The notes beneath the pieces are model-generated. The model was not told the DNA's origin, made no database searches, and saw nothing but the letters and a program-made list of their open reading frames with translations. The position numbers were made by a program, and so were the translations under genes. Below are positions 6,795-14,932 of a stretch of DNA of 42,453 nucleotides, piece after piece (position 1 is the stretch's first letter; every line of letters begins with the position of its first letter). Origin of the DNA: Candidatus Coproplasma avistercoris (GTDB taxonomy: Bacteria > Bacillota > Clostridia > Christensenellales > Borkfalkiaceae); contig DVIK01000028.1 of the NCBI GenBank assembly GCA_018711385.1, forward strand, positions 1 through 42,453, written 5' to 3'.

Positions 6795-7214
6795 ATGAAA
6801 AAGTTTATCGCAGCGCTCTGTGCCGCGCTCGTCGCGGCGGTCATCTCCGTAACGCTCGCCGCGTGCGGCGGCGGAGGCGTGGCGGGCACCTATAAGCTGG
6901 CGTCAATGTCCATGGCGCTCAGTCCCGGCGAAGACCCCGTCGTTCTGGAAGTGGGCGACGAATACATGGGGGAGATCCTCTCCGAAGATTTCTATACCCT
7001 GGAGCTTAAAGACGACAACACCTTTACAATGCATATAAACGTCGGCTCGGGCGAAACGTCATTCAGCCATGAGCAGGACGGCACGTGGGAGCTTGACGGG
7101 AACAAGCTCAGCCTGACCGCCGAGGGCGAAACCGTCGAGGGTACCCTGGAAGACGGGACCATCACCATGACGATGGGCGGCGAGGGTGCGCCCACTATAG
7201 TCATGAAAAAGTAA
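6795..7214 (+). CDS. Lipoprotein, single lipocalin-like domain
   Basis: 139-aa lipoprotein with signal MKKFIAALCAALVAAVISVTL and lipobox LAAC near residue 24. The mature domain reads GTYKLASM...VGDEYMGEILSEDFYTLELKDDNTFTMHINVG...DGTWELDGNKLSLTAEGETVEGTLEDGTITMTM, the classic repetitive beta pattern of small lipocalin-like lipoproteins common in gut Clostridia. GGAGGG lies before the ATG. It has its own promoter and terminator. It is about the size of one domain of the following protein, so it may represent the ancestral single-domain form. Function unknown; extracellular ligand binding is a guess. Confidence 0.8.
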   Translation: MKKFIAALCAALVAAVISVTLAACGGGGVAGTYKLASMSMALSPGEDPVVLEVGDEYMGEILSEDFYTLELKDDNTFTMHINVGSGETSFSHEQDGTWELDGNKLSLTAEGETVEGTLEDGTITMTMGGEGAPTIVMKK

Positions 7215-7224
7215 CAGTTATCGC

Positions 7225-7260
7225 GGCTGCGCGCGGTTTTCCGCGCGCAGCCTGTTTTTT
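7225..7260 (+). terminator. Terminator after second lipoprotein
   Basis: GGCTGCGCGCGG/CCGCGCGCAGCC perfect stem with TTTT loop, followed by TGTTTTTT. Confidence 0.9.
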
Positions 7261-7315
7261 AGCGGCGCGGCCCGCCGCGGCCGTCGCGTTTATCTTAAAA
7301 TAAGGAGGAGAAATC

Positions 7316-9082
7316 ATGAAGAAGTTTATCTTGGCGGCATTTGCCTGCACGGCAGTTGCGGGCGCGTGCGTGCTGGGCGCCTGCGGAGACATGTCCGGAG
7401 GGGCCGATGAGGTCGCGGGGAGGAAGTACAGGCTCACCGACTACGAGCTGACGTACGAAGGCGACTTTATCGAGAGCTTGCTGGACGGCATCGACATCGA
7501 CTCCATTTTGCGGCCGGCGCTCGAGCAGGGCGCGTGGTATGCCTTCGGCGAGGACGGTTATCTGTATTCGATAGGCGGCACCGCCGTTCCCGATGCGGCG
7601 CTGCCCGTTGCGGAACAGATCGCGGGAGAGCGCGAAACGGCGTATAAGTATTACAGGTACGAACAGAACGGCAAGGATATAACCTTCGACGTGCCGCAAA
7701 TGAGTGAAATTTACGGCGTCGGAATGCAGATCGATTTTACCGCAGAGATAGACGGCGGCATATTGAGCTGCAACTATGACGCAGCCATCACCTTTCCCGA
7801 CGACTACATAGGCACCGTGGCGCAGGATAAAGTGCAGACGTTTTCTATAAGCTGCGAGGGTGAGGACGACGGAGCGTTCGACCCCGCCGACTACGATATC
7901 GAGGATATGGGTTACGACGATACGGGCGAAGATGACGCCGGGATCACGGGCATATATGTGCTGGACTATCTCGAAACAGGCGGGGTGCGCTACGGGATCG
8001 GCGACGAGTACGTGCAGGGCGGTCAGTCGGTCACGCTCACCGAGGAGATGTTCACGCTGGCCCTCGCAGAGGACGGCACCCTGCGCGGCTCCGGATACGG
8101 CACTCCGTTCAGCGGCACGTGGAGCATGGACGGCGACGGCATAGTGATAGTTTCGGAAAGCACTCTGAGCGGCACGTTCGGCGACGGCGGCACGCTCGTC
8201 CTGGTGTCGGGGTCGACTACCATAGGCCTCGTAAAGACGGACATGAGCGAACTGCCCGACTACGCGCCCCCTGCGGAGCAGTTCGAAGGGACGTATTACT
8301 TTGTGTCCATCACCACTATGGACGGCAACACGGTGGAGATGGGCGACGAGATAAACGGCATGCCCGTCACCGACGAATACTATGTGCTGCAAATCAACGC
8401 CGACGGCACGTTTGACTTTACGTACAACCCCCTCGACGGTTCGGACGGCATGCCCATGGAGGGCACGTGGGAGGTAACCGACGGCACCATCGACATGACT
8501 GCCGAACTCGGCACCATGTCGGGGCAGCTCTCGGGCTCCGCGCTCACGCTCACCGCAAACGACGGGACGGTGCTCGAATTCACCCGGAACAGGGGCGGAT
8601 CGCCCGAACCCGATGACCCCGGCGGCGAAGCGCACGACCGGTGGGCGCAGCTGTTTTTCTTCCGCTCCATGACCGTGTCTGACGGGAACGGCGGGGAGAA
8701 CACATACCGCGTCGGCGACGAGCCGACGCCCGGCTACGTTATCGACGAGTTCCTCTTTGTACTGCGCATAACTGAGGACGGCGGGTTTGAACTTACGCTC
8801 GCGTCTGCGGACGGCAATGATACCGCCGTCAGCGGCACCTGGGAATACGACGGCGACGGCATACTGCTGCTCACGGACGACGGACAGGAGATCGGCGCCG
8901 TCATAGATGGCGACCCGAAGACCGGCGGCACGGTCACGCTCACGATCGGCAGCATCACCGTTATTTTAAGTTCGGACGATCCGGAGATGGCCGAGGCTGC
9001 CGGCAGGTACGAGCTGTATTCCGTAACGTATAACGGCATCACCTATCAGGCGACCTGTTCGATCAGGACGGTCAGTCCATAA
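7316..9082 (+). CDS. Multi-domain lipoprotein with repeated lipocalin-like units, C-terminally frameshifted
   Basis: 588-aa lipoprotein (signal MKKFILAAFACTAVAGACV, lipobox LGAC near residue 23; AAGGAGG-type site before ATG 7316). After a divergent N-terminal domain (about 38-205) come tandem beta domains of roughly 95-115 aa starting near residues 212 (GIYVLDYLETGG), 325 (GTYYFVSITTMDG) and 445 (LFFFRSMTVSDG), each with a TEExFTLxL..DGT and GTW signature. A further copy starts at 563 (GRYELYSVTYNG) but the frame breaks near 9050 and the protein ends in the unrelated tail CSIRTVSP. The rest of that domain survives in another frame (next entry). Likely a surface protein that grew by domain duplication and recently lost its last unit. 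Confidence 0.8.
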   Translation: MKKFILAAFACTAVAGACVLGACGDMSGGADEVAGRKYRLTDYELTYEGDFIESLLDGIDIDSILRPALEQGAWYAFGEDGYLYSIGGTAVPDAALPVAEQIAGERETAYKYYRYEQNGKDITFDVPQMSEIYGVGMQIDFTAEIDGGILSCNYDAAITFPDDYIGTVAQDKVQTFSISCEGEDDGAFDPADYDIEDMGYDDTGEDDAGITGIYVLDYLETGGVRYGIGDEYVQGGQSVTLTEEMFTLALAEDGTLRGSGYGTPFSGTWSMDGDGIVIVSESTLSGTFGDGGTLVLVSGSTTIGLVKTDMSELPDYAPPAEQFEGTYYFVSITTMDGNTVEMGDEINGMPVTDEYYVLQINADGTFDFTYNPLDGSDGMPMEGTWEVTDGTIDMTAELGTMSGQLSGSALTLTANDGTVLEFTRNRGGSPEPDDPGGEAHDRWAQLFFFRSMTVSDGNGGENTYRVGDEPTPGYVIDEFLFVLRITEDGGFELTLASADGNDTAVSGTWEYDGDGILLLTDDGQEIGAVIDGDPKTGGTVTLTIGSITVILSSDDPEMAEAAGRYELYSVTYNGITYQATCSIRTVSP

Positions 9083-9291
9083 TCGTCACCGAGGAGACGT
9101 TTTGGGTCGTGCTCGCAGAGGACGGCACAATGCACGGCATCAATAACAACTTGCCTTTTTAGGGCGAACGGACTCTCGATGAGGACGGCAGGACAGAACT
9201 GTACTGCGATCGGGTCACCGTTGCCGGCATATACCTCGGCGATGAACTCATGCTCGGCACCGATCCCGGGATGGTGCCGGTGCGGGCATAG
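9052..9291 (+). pseudogene. Out-of-frame remnant of the last lipoprotein domain
   Basis: Read in the frame starting at 9052, the sequence gives DLFDQDGQSIIVTEETFWVVLAEDGTMHG, which aligns with an intact copy inside the upstream gene (DEYVQGGQSVTLTEEMFTLALAEDGTLRG). A TAG at 9160-9162 falls exactly where the intact copy has Ser in PFSGTW (a one-base TCG to TAG change would explain it). The frame then continues to TAG 9289-9291. So this domain has both a frameshift (net loss of one or four bases near 9050) and a stop. It is the decayed tail of the 7316 gene, not a separate gene. Confidence 0.8.
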
Positions 9292-9321
9292 GACGGCGGC
9301 ATAAATTTTTTTGCAGGCAGG

Positions 9322-9348
9322 CGCCGCCCGCCGGCTGTGCGGGCGGCG
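9322..9348. other. GC-rich hairpin between lipoprotein remnant and TPR gene
   Basis: CGCCGCCCGC pairs with GCGGGCGGCG around a seven-base loop. No T-tract follows, so it may be a weak or factor-assisted terminator for the lipoprotein transcript. Confidence 0.4.
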
Positions 9349-9360
9349 CGCGGTTATACC

Positions 9361-9370
9361 GCATATATGC
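9361..9370. repeat. Intergenic palindrome GCATATATGC, copy 2
   Basis: Exact copy of the 10-mer at 60-69, here 55 bp upstream of the TPR-protein start codon. It could be part of that gene's control region. Confidence 0.6.
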
Positions 9371-9424
9371 CGCGGCCAAAGCGGCGCGCAATGTCCGTGC
9401 TGCCGTGTTTTCAGGAAAAAATAC

Positions 9425-12148
9425 ATGAAAGATACGATAAAAGTGTTCATCGCCTCGTCGATAGTGGAATTTGCCGACGTGCGCGACGACATAGAAAATT
9501 TTCTGTGGAGGCTGCGCGCGGAGCGCGGCCTGGACGTGGCGCCCGTGAGGTGCGAAACGGCAGACCCGTCGATGAGCGTCACCCGCAAGGAGGACGACTA
9601 CTGCGGCCTGATAAGGGACAGCGACATCTGCCTGTTCCTGTTCGATAAAAAGCTGGGCGCCTATTCGCTGGAAGAGTACGAATTTGCAAGGCGCCTCAAC
9701 GGCGAGGGCGCAGGTCCCGAGGTGATGCTGTTCTTCCGCGGCGACGCGCTGTCCGGTTTCCGCAGCCGTGCCGAAGAGGAGGGGTGCGCCGTATACGGCT
9801 TTAGCGACGCCCGCGACGTGTGCGCGCTGCTCGGGGAAAAGCTGAAAAAGGAGGCGGGCTCCTGCCCGCAGTCGGCCGTACGCGCGCCCGTCAACATCTT
9901 TCTCGCCTCGTCGATAAAGGACGACGAACGGCGGCGGATAAAGATAGAGAACTTCATCTGGAAGATGAACTTCGAGTTCGTAAGCGCATACGGCCTCTCC
10001 GTGCGCCCCCTCGTGCCCGGCGCGGACGGCGGCCTCGGCGAGATAATAGGCAGCAGCCGGATGTGCTTCTTCATTGTGTTCACGCGCGTCGGCGACGAGG
10101 CGCGCAGAGAGCTGGAGTTTGCAAAAAAATATTTCGACCGCACCGGCTATCCCAAGATATATGTCTATTTCAACGCCGTCCCGGACGGCAGGAGCGAAGA
10201 GCGGTCTGTCGCCGAATTCAAGGATTATCTCGACAGGGAGCTCAAGCATTTTTACGGCACGTTCGACGGCATCGACACGATAAAGCTGCGCATACTGCTC
10301 AACCTCGCCATACAGGAGACCGGCTCCAAGGCGGTGTCTTTCAAAGACGGCAAGTGTTTTTTCGGCGGCGACGCGCTCTTTTCCGTGGACAACGTTTCGG
10401 AGTTTGCCAACAACAAAAAACTCGCCGAGCTCAAGGCGCAGTTTCCCGCCGTCTCCGAAGAATACCACGTCTGCAGGCGCGAATACGAAAGGGACCGCGC
10501 CGACAGCGCGCTGTGCGAAAGGTTCTACGAGGCGGGCACAAGATATAACAGCCTCAAAAAGCAGATAGAGGACCTGGAAGACAAGATATTCGGCGTGGCG
10601 CTCTCCATGAGCAGGGACGAAGTGGGCGGGCATATAACCGAACGGCAGAAGCGCGCCTACAGGTATTTCGAGGCGGGCGACGTGGAAAACGCCGTGGCGA
10701 TACTCGACGTGGACGAGGCGCTGGAAGAATACCGCCGCGCCGAAAAATATGCCGCTGCCAAGGCGGCGGAGGTCATCGCCGAAGGCAGGCTGAAAATAGG
10801 CTTTCTGAGGACTATGTTCAGATACAGGGAAAGATTCGGCATCATGGAACAGACCTACGAAAAGCTGTTGCCCGTGGCGGCCGCGCAGCAGATATGCCTG
10901 GACATATATAACGATTACGCCCTCTTCCTTGCGGAAAGGGACAGGCACCGCGAGGCGCTTGAAAAGGCGCTCATGCTCAAAACGTTATATACCGTATTTC
11001 CCGCAGCGGGCGATGCCGCGGGGCGGGCGGACAACCTCACCGTGCTCGCCGCCGTCAGCGCAAAGATGTCCGATATGCAGAGGCAGACCGAGGAATATTC
11101 CCTGCAATCGCTCGCGCTGCGCGAAGAGATATATTCGAAGGCCCCCTCGGACGAGTCCAACAACGCGGGCATGGCAAGTTCGTGCATGATACTCGGCGAA
11201 ATATGCCGCAAGGCCCAGCGCACGGAGGAGGCGGCGGAATACCTCGAACGTGCGGACGGGATATTCGCAGGGCTGGAAGCGTCTTCCGACAGGTACATAA
11301 CCGAACACGCCCGCGCGCTCATCTTCATGGGGCAGATCAGTTACGACAGGTATATGGCCGGGGAGGCGCTCGCCTGCTACCGCAGGGCGGAGGAGCTTCT
11401 GCGCAGGCTGCCTTTGAACGATCCCGCGGAGAAGTACCTGCTTTCATCATGCTGGCAGAACGGCGCGTCCATCTGTAAAAAGATCGGCAGGCGGGACGAG
11501 GCGTTGCGGCTGTTCGCCCGGTCGCGCGACGTGCGCGAGGAACTGGCGGACGAGGATCCGGCAGGCTATATGCCCGCTCTCGCCTATGCCTGTCAGGGGA
11601 TGGGCAACCTGCTGCGCGCGATGGGGAAGTATGGAGAGGCGCTGGATAATTTCATCCGCGCATACAGCATGCGCAAAGCCATGTGCGCCCGCAATAACGG
11701 CGCGCACGAGGTGGAACTCTCCGATTCGTGCGTAAAGCTCGCCGGTACTTATCTCGACGAGGGCAGGGCGGACGAGGCTTTCAGGTATATCTCTGAGGCC
11801 GAGGCCATCCGCGGGCGGCTGAACGGCGTAAGCCCGCAGACCTACCGCAAGGGATACGCACAGGTACTGTTCGAGTACGGCAGATATTACGAGGCCGCGG
11901 GCGACGCGGCCGCAGCCGAAAGGTACTACGAGCGCGCGCTGGAGCTGCGCACGCAGGGCGACGTTGACGTTGCCGTGAATGCAGAGGCGCTGCACGACAG
12001 CTTCACCAAGATGAAGCAGCTCTGCGGCGAAAATTACGCCGAAAAGCTGGACCCCGCGGCGAGAAGAGTGCACGACGCGCTCTACGGCTACAACCGTTCC
12101 CGCCCCGAGGGCGGGCGCATAGTCCTTGAAACGTCCTACCGCGTATGA
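9425..12148 (+). CDS. Large signalling-type protein: two TIR-like/DUF4062-like domains plus TPR array
   Basis: 907-aa soluble protein. ATG 9425 is preferred over the track start because CAGGA lies eight bases upstream. Domain 1 (about 1-140) has VFIASSIVEFADVRDDIENFLWRL ... DYCGLIRDSDICLFLFDKKLGAYSLEEYEFARRL; domain 2 (about 155-310) repeats the plan: NIFLASSIKDDERRRIKIENFIWKM ... GSSRMCFFIVFTRVGDEARRELEFAKKYF. Both look like DUF4062-type Rossmann-like modules related to TIR/nucleoside-processing folds, each with a Glu in the (L)E(Y/L)EFA helix. A charged helical linker follows, then from about 490 to 870 a series of TPR-like repeats (EEAAEYLERADGIF, EALACYRRAEELL, DEALRLFARSRDV, GEALDNFIRAYSM, AAERYYERALEL). 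It stands alone between decayed lipoprotein sequence and rpsB, which suggests an acquired accessory gene. A role in stress sensing or phage defence is inference; no catalytic activity is shown. Confidence 0.65.
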   Translation: MKDTIKVFIASSIVEFADVRDDIENFLWRLRAERGLDVAPVRCETADPSMSVTRKEDDYCGLIRDSDICLFLFDKKLGAYSLEEYEFARRLNGEGAGPEVMLFFRGDALSGFRSRAEEEGCAVYGFSDARDVCALLGEKLKKEAGSCPQSAVRAPVNIFLASSIKDDERRRIKIENFIWKMNFEFVSAYGLSVRPLVPGADGGLGEIIGSSRMCFFIVFTRVGDEARRELEFAKKYFDRTGYPKIYVYFNAVPDGRSEERSVAEFKDYLDRELKHFYGTFDGIDTIKLRILLNLAIQETGSKAVSFKDGKCFFGGDALFSVDNVSEFANNKKLAELKAQFPAVSEEYHVCRREYERDRADSALCERFYEAGTRYNSLKKQIEDLEDKIFGVALSMSRDEVGGHITERQKRAYRYFEAGDVENAVAILDVDEALEEYRRAEKYAAAKAAEVIAEGRLKIGFLRTMFRYRERFGIMEQTYEKLLPVAAAQQICLDIYNDYALFLAERDRHREALEKALMLKTLYTVFPAAGDAAGRADNLTVLAAVSAKMSDMQRQTEEYSLQSLALREEIYSKAPSDESNNAGMASSCMILGEICRKAQRTEEAAEYLERADGIFAGLEASSDRYITEHARALIFMGQISYDRYMAGEALACYRRAEELLRRLPLNDPAEKYLLSSCWQNGASICKKIGRRDEALRLFARSRDVREELADEDPAGYMPALAYACQGMGNLLRAMGKYGEALDNFIRAYSMRKAMCARNNGAHEVELSDSCVKLAGTYLDEGRADEAFRYISEAEAIRGRLNGVSPQTYRKGYAQVLFEYGRYYEAAGDAAAAERYYERALELRTQGDVDVAVNAEALHDSFTKMKQLCGENYAEKLDPAARRVHDALYGYNRSRPEGGRIVLETSYRV

Positions 12149-12198
12149 CGCGGCGGCGCCCGCGCCTGCTATATTTTGGCATGCGCGTGCAAAAACGC

Positions 12199-12227
12199 TT
12201 TACAACGGCGAGTTTTTCTGCTAAAAT
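12199..12227 (+). promoter_or_regulatory. Promoter for rpsB-tsf
   Basis: TTTACA (12199-12204), 17-bp spacer, TAAAAT (12222-12227). The start site would be near 12234, giving a leader of about 113 nt. Confidence 0.8.
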
Positions 12228-12233
12228 ATCAAC

Positions 12234-12311
12234 GCTGTAAAAATTCACACCCGCGGGGCACGCGCTCCGTGGCGGCAAAATCTTTCAGTGCCGCCGTAAG
12301 CGCCTTACAGC
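12234..12311 (+). promoter_or_regulatory. Structured rpsB leader (three-way junction)
   Basis: The extreme 5' end of the transcript, GCTGTAA (12234-12240), is exactly complementary to TTACAGC (12305-12311). Enclosed are two more stems: GGGGC/GCTCC (12255-12268) and GGCGGCA/TGCCGCC (12271-12295). Together they form a compact three-way junction ending about 23 bases before the rpsB ribosome binding site. Autoregulation of rpsB by S2 is known in enterobacteria; a similar role here is inference. Confidence 0.55.
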
Positions 12312-12346
12312 TGCGCCTGCGGGGAGGTAAAACGGAGGAATTAAAT

Positions 12347-13111
12347 ATGGCAGTTATAACCATGAAGCAGCTGCTCGAAGCCGGCGTTCATTTCGGCCAC
12401 CAGACCAGAAAGTGGAACCCCAAGATGAGCCGCTACATCTACGCAGCGCGCAACGACATTCACATCATCGACCTTCAGCTCACCGTGAACCTTATCGAAA
12501 AGGCTTACAACTATGTTGCGGAGAGCGTAAAGGAGGGCAAGACGGTGCTCTTCGTCGGCACCAAGAAGCAGGCTCAGGAGGCCATCAGGGAAGAGGCCGA
12601 GCGCTGCGGACAGTTCTATGTGAACTCCCGCTGGCTGGGCGGCACGCTCACCAATTTCAAGACCATACGTTCGCGCATCGACCGCATGGTAAAACTTGAA
12701 AAGATGGAGGAAAACGGCGAATTCGACCTTCTGCCCAAGAAGGAAGTGGCAAAGCTCAAGGAAGAGATGGGCAAGCTGCAGACCAACCTCAACGGCATAC
12801 GCAACATGAACAAGCTGCCCGGCATAATGTTCGTCGTGGATCCTCACAACGAGGACATCGCCGTTGCCGAGGCGCGCAAGCTCAACATCCCCATCGTTGC
12901 CATAACCGACACCAACTGCGATCCCGACCTCATCGACTATGTTATCCCCGGCAACGACGACGCGATAAGGGCAATCAAGCTCATATCCTCGGTAATAGCC
13001 AACGCCGTCATCGAGGCAAACCAGGGCGAGACCGCCGAAATTGCCGCCGAAGAGGGTGCAGAAGAAGTGCAGGCGCAGGAGGAAGCTCCCGCCGAAGAGC
13101 AGGCCGAGTAA
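12347..13111 (+). CDS. rpsB: Ribosomal protein S2
   Basis: S2 (uS2) is a late-binding 30S protein. The 254-aa product contains the family signatures ([103 protein letters not shown]) and an acidic C-terminal tail. ATG 12347 is chosen because of GGAGG at 12334-12338; the track extends upstream without support. It is followed by tsf after 35 bp, the standard pairing. The structured leader upstream probably controls it. Confidence 0.98.
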   Translation: MAVITMKQLLEAGVHFGHQTRKWNPKMSRYIYAARNDIHIIDLQLTVNLIEKAYNYVAESVKEGKTVLFVGTKKQAQEAIREEAERCGQFYVNSRWLGGTLTNFKTIRSRIDRMVKLEKMEENGEFDLLPKKEVAKLKEEMGKLQTNLNGIRNMNKLPGIMFVVDPHNEDIAVAEARKLNIPIVAITDTNCDPDLIDYVIPGNDDAIRAIKLISSVIANAVIEANQGETAEIAAEEGAEEVQAQEEAPAEEQAE

Positions 13112-13146
13112 CTTTTATCACGGAATAATTGAAAGAGGTTAAATAT

Positions 13147-14043
13147 ATGGCATTCACAGCAAAAGACGTTATGAATCTCCGCGAAAAGAGCGGCGCCGGC
13201 ATGCTCGACTGCAAGAAGGCGCTTCAGGACGCGGACGGCGATATGGAGAAGGCTGCGGAGCTCCTGCGCGAGCGCGGCATAGCCAAGGCCGTAAAGAAGG
13301 AAGGCAGGATAGCTGCAGAGGGCGTAGTCGGCGCATATGTAAGCGGCAATACCGGCGTTCTGCTTGAGATCAACTGCGAATCCGACTTCGTGTCCAAGGG
13401 CGAAAAGTTCCACGGCATAGTCGACGCGGTGGCGAAGGTTGCCGCCGGAAACAAGCCCGCCGACGTAGAGGCGCTGAACGCCTGCCCCATGGAAGGCGGC
13501 ACGGTAAAGGATTTCATCACCGCCCAGACCGCCGTCATCGGCGAAAAGATCTCCATCCGCAGGTTCGAGATAATCGAAACGGCGGGCAGGATAGAGACCT
13601 ACATCCACATGGGCGGCAAGGTCGGCGTAATGGTCGAGGCGCTCGACTGCAAGGACGGCTGCGAGGAGACCCTTCACGACGTAGCTCTTCAGATAGCGGC
13701 GTCCCGCCCCTCCTATATCACCAAGGAGGAAGTTCCCGCCGAGGTGCTCGAAAAGGAGAAGGAGATACTGCTCGTTCAGATGCAGAACGACGAAAAGAAT
13801 GCCAAGAAGCCCAAGGAGATACTCGAAAAGATAGTAATGGGCAAGCTCGGCAAGTTCTATTCGGAAAACTGCCTGCTGCTGCAGCCGTTCGTAAAGGACG
13901 ACTCCAAAACCGTCGGCGAAGTCATCGGCAGCAAGTTCAAGGTAAACAAGTTCGTCCGCTACGAAATGGGCGAAGGCCTTGAAAAGAAGAGCGAGGACCT
14001 TTCGGAAGAGGTGGCCAAGCAGGTCGCAGCAATGAAGAAGTAA
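13147..14043 (+). CDS. tsf: Elongation factor Ts
   Basis: EF-Ts is the guanine nucleotide exchange factor for EF-Tu. The 298-aa protein starts MAFTAKDVMNLREKSGAGMLDCKKAL with the conserved TDF-like N-terminal UBA domain, then HDVALQIAASRPSYITKEEVP and LLLQPFVKDDSKTVGEVI. ATG 13147 follows an AAAGAGG site; the track's start 18 bases earlier has none. Second gene of the rpsB operon, ending in a strong terminator. Confidence 0.98.
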   Translation: MAFTAKDVMNLREKSGAGMLDCKKALQDADGDMEKAAELLRERGIAKAVKKEGRIAAEGVVGAYVSGNTGVLLEINCESDFVSKGEKFHGIVDAVAKVAAGNKPADVEALNACPMEGGTVKDFITAQTAVIGEKISIRRFEIIETAGRIETYIHMGGKVGVMVEALDCKDGCEETLHDVALQIAASRPSYITKEEVPAEVLEKEKEILLVQMQNDEKNAKKPKEILEKIVMGKLGKFYSENCLLLQPFVKDDSKTVGEVIGSKFKVNKFVRYEMGEGLEKKSEDLSEEVAKQVAAMKK

Positions 14044-14055
14044 ATGCAATATGTC

Positions 14056-14085
14056 TCCGCGGCGCGTCTGCGCCGCGGAATTTTT
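14056..14085 (+). terminator. Terminator of rpsB-tsf
   Basis: TCCGCGGCGC/GCGCCGCGGA stem with GTCT loop, then ATTTTT. Confidence 0.9.
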
Positions 14086-14137
14086 ATGCCCGCGGCGGCG
14101 CAATTTGCGCCTGCACGATATTGTTGTCTGTATTTTG

Positions 14138-14166
14138 TTGAATTTTTTTTGTTTTGGTGCTATAAT
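14138..14166 (+). promoter_or_regulatory. Promoter for the 14220 membrane protein
   Basis: TTGAAT (14138-14143), 17-bp T-rich spacer, TATAAT (14161-14166). Confidence 0.8.
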
Positions 14167-14219
14167 TTTGGTAAATGGTGTAAGGCATTGTATCGCCTCA
14201 CACAGGGGAGGGCCCGGCA

Positions 14220-14768
14220 ATGAACAACGAACTGAAGCAGATAAAACTTGAAAGCGTGTATAAGGACGCATACATCGACAGGTACCGCCGCCTCGGCTAT
14301 TCGCTCGTGAGCGACATCTCCGTCGCGGAGCATGGCGAGGACTATTCGCTGCTCGTGTTCCGGCGCGACAGGTCGCAGCCCAACTACGCCAGGCTCGCCG
14401 AAATAGAGAAGGAGGTCGACGAACTGTGCGTAAAGGCAAAGCAGGAGCAGTCCGTCGTGGACGAAACTAAACTGCACCGCAGGGCGGCGCTCGGCTCGCT
14501 CATGTCGTTCGGGATCATCCTGATGTGCATAGGCGTCGTGCTCACGGTGACGGGGCTGGTATATTCCGAACTCTATGCGGCGTTTGCCGGCTGGGCGGGC
14601 GTATTCGCGGGCGCGGTACTCATAATCATATTCGCCCTGCTGCGCGAAAAGTGGCGCATGCGCGCCGTCGACAGGCGCGACGACGCCGAGCACCCCGGCT
14701 TCGGCATAGACAGATATTCTAAGGAAGTGGAAAACAAACTCAAAGAGGCTGAACTGCTCGCGGCGTAA
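14220..14768 (+). CDS. Two-pass membrane protein of unknown function
   Basis: 182-aa protein with a GGGGAGGG site before ATG 14220. A soluble N-terminal part (about 1-85) reads DAYIDRYRRLGYSLVSDISVAEHGEDYSLLVFRRDRS, followed by a charged helix, two adjacent hydrophobic segments (SFGIILMCIGVVLTVTGLVY and AAFAGWAGVFAGAVLIIIFALL) with a very short turn between them, and a cytosolic tail. Both ends are therefore likely cytoplasmic. It has its own promoter and terminator and sits between tsf and pyrH, where no gene normally lies. No family recognised. Confidence 0.75.
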   Translation: MNNELKQIKLESVYKDAYIDRYRRLGYSLVSDISVAEHGEDYSLLVFRRDRSQPNYARLAEIEKEVDELCVKAKQEQSVVDETKLHRRAALGSLMSFGIILMCIGVVLTVTGLVYSELYAAFAGWAGVFAGAVLIIIFALLREKWRMRAVDRRDDAEHPGFGIDRYSKEVENKLKEAELLAA

Positions 14769-14793
14769 GCTGCGGATCGCAGGCAAGCGAAAG

Positions 14794-14817
14794 CGGCGGA
14801 GGCATCCGCCGTTTTTT
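14794..14817 (+). terminator. Terminator after the membrane protein
   Basis: CGGCGGA/TCCGCCG stem with GGCA loop followed by TTTTTT. Confidence 0.9.
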
Positions 14818-14858
14818 GCTTTTTTTGCCTTTCGGGCGCATTATTTTGCCGCAGGTTA

Positions 14859-14887
14859 TTGTAATTTGCCCGCTTGTGTGATATAAT
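14859..14887 (+). promoter_or_regulatory. Promoter for pyrH operon
   Basis: TTGTAA (14859-14864), 17-bp spacer, TATAAT (14882-14887); the same two hexamers as the ruvX promoter. Confidence 0.8.
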
Positions 14888-14932
14888 TCTGAAAGACGGG
14901 GCCATTGCCCGCAAATCGGAGGTATAATTCAA

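Noticed and set aside
7295-8635. 446-aa minus-strand ORF over the large lipoprotein
   Set aside because: Shadow of a repetitive gene; no start signals.
9248-10948. 566-aa minus-strand ORF across the TPR gene
   Set aside because: Antisense shadow; composition rich in Ala/Arg/His typical of reverse frames, no start signal, and the plus-strand protein has clear domains.
12937-14439. 500-aa minus-strand ORF over tsf
   Set aside because: It covers tsf, the tsf terminator and a promoter; an antisense shadow.
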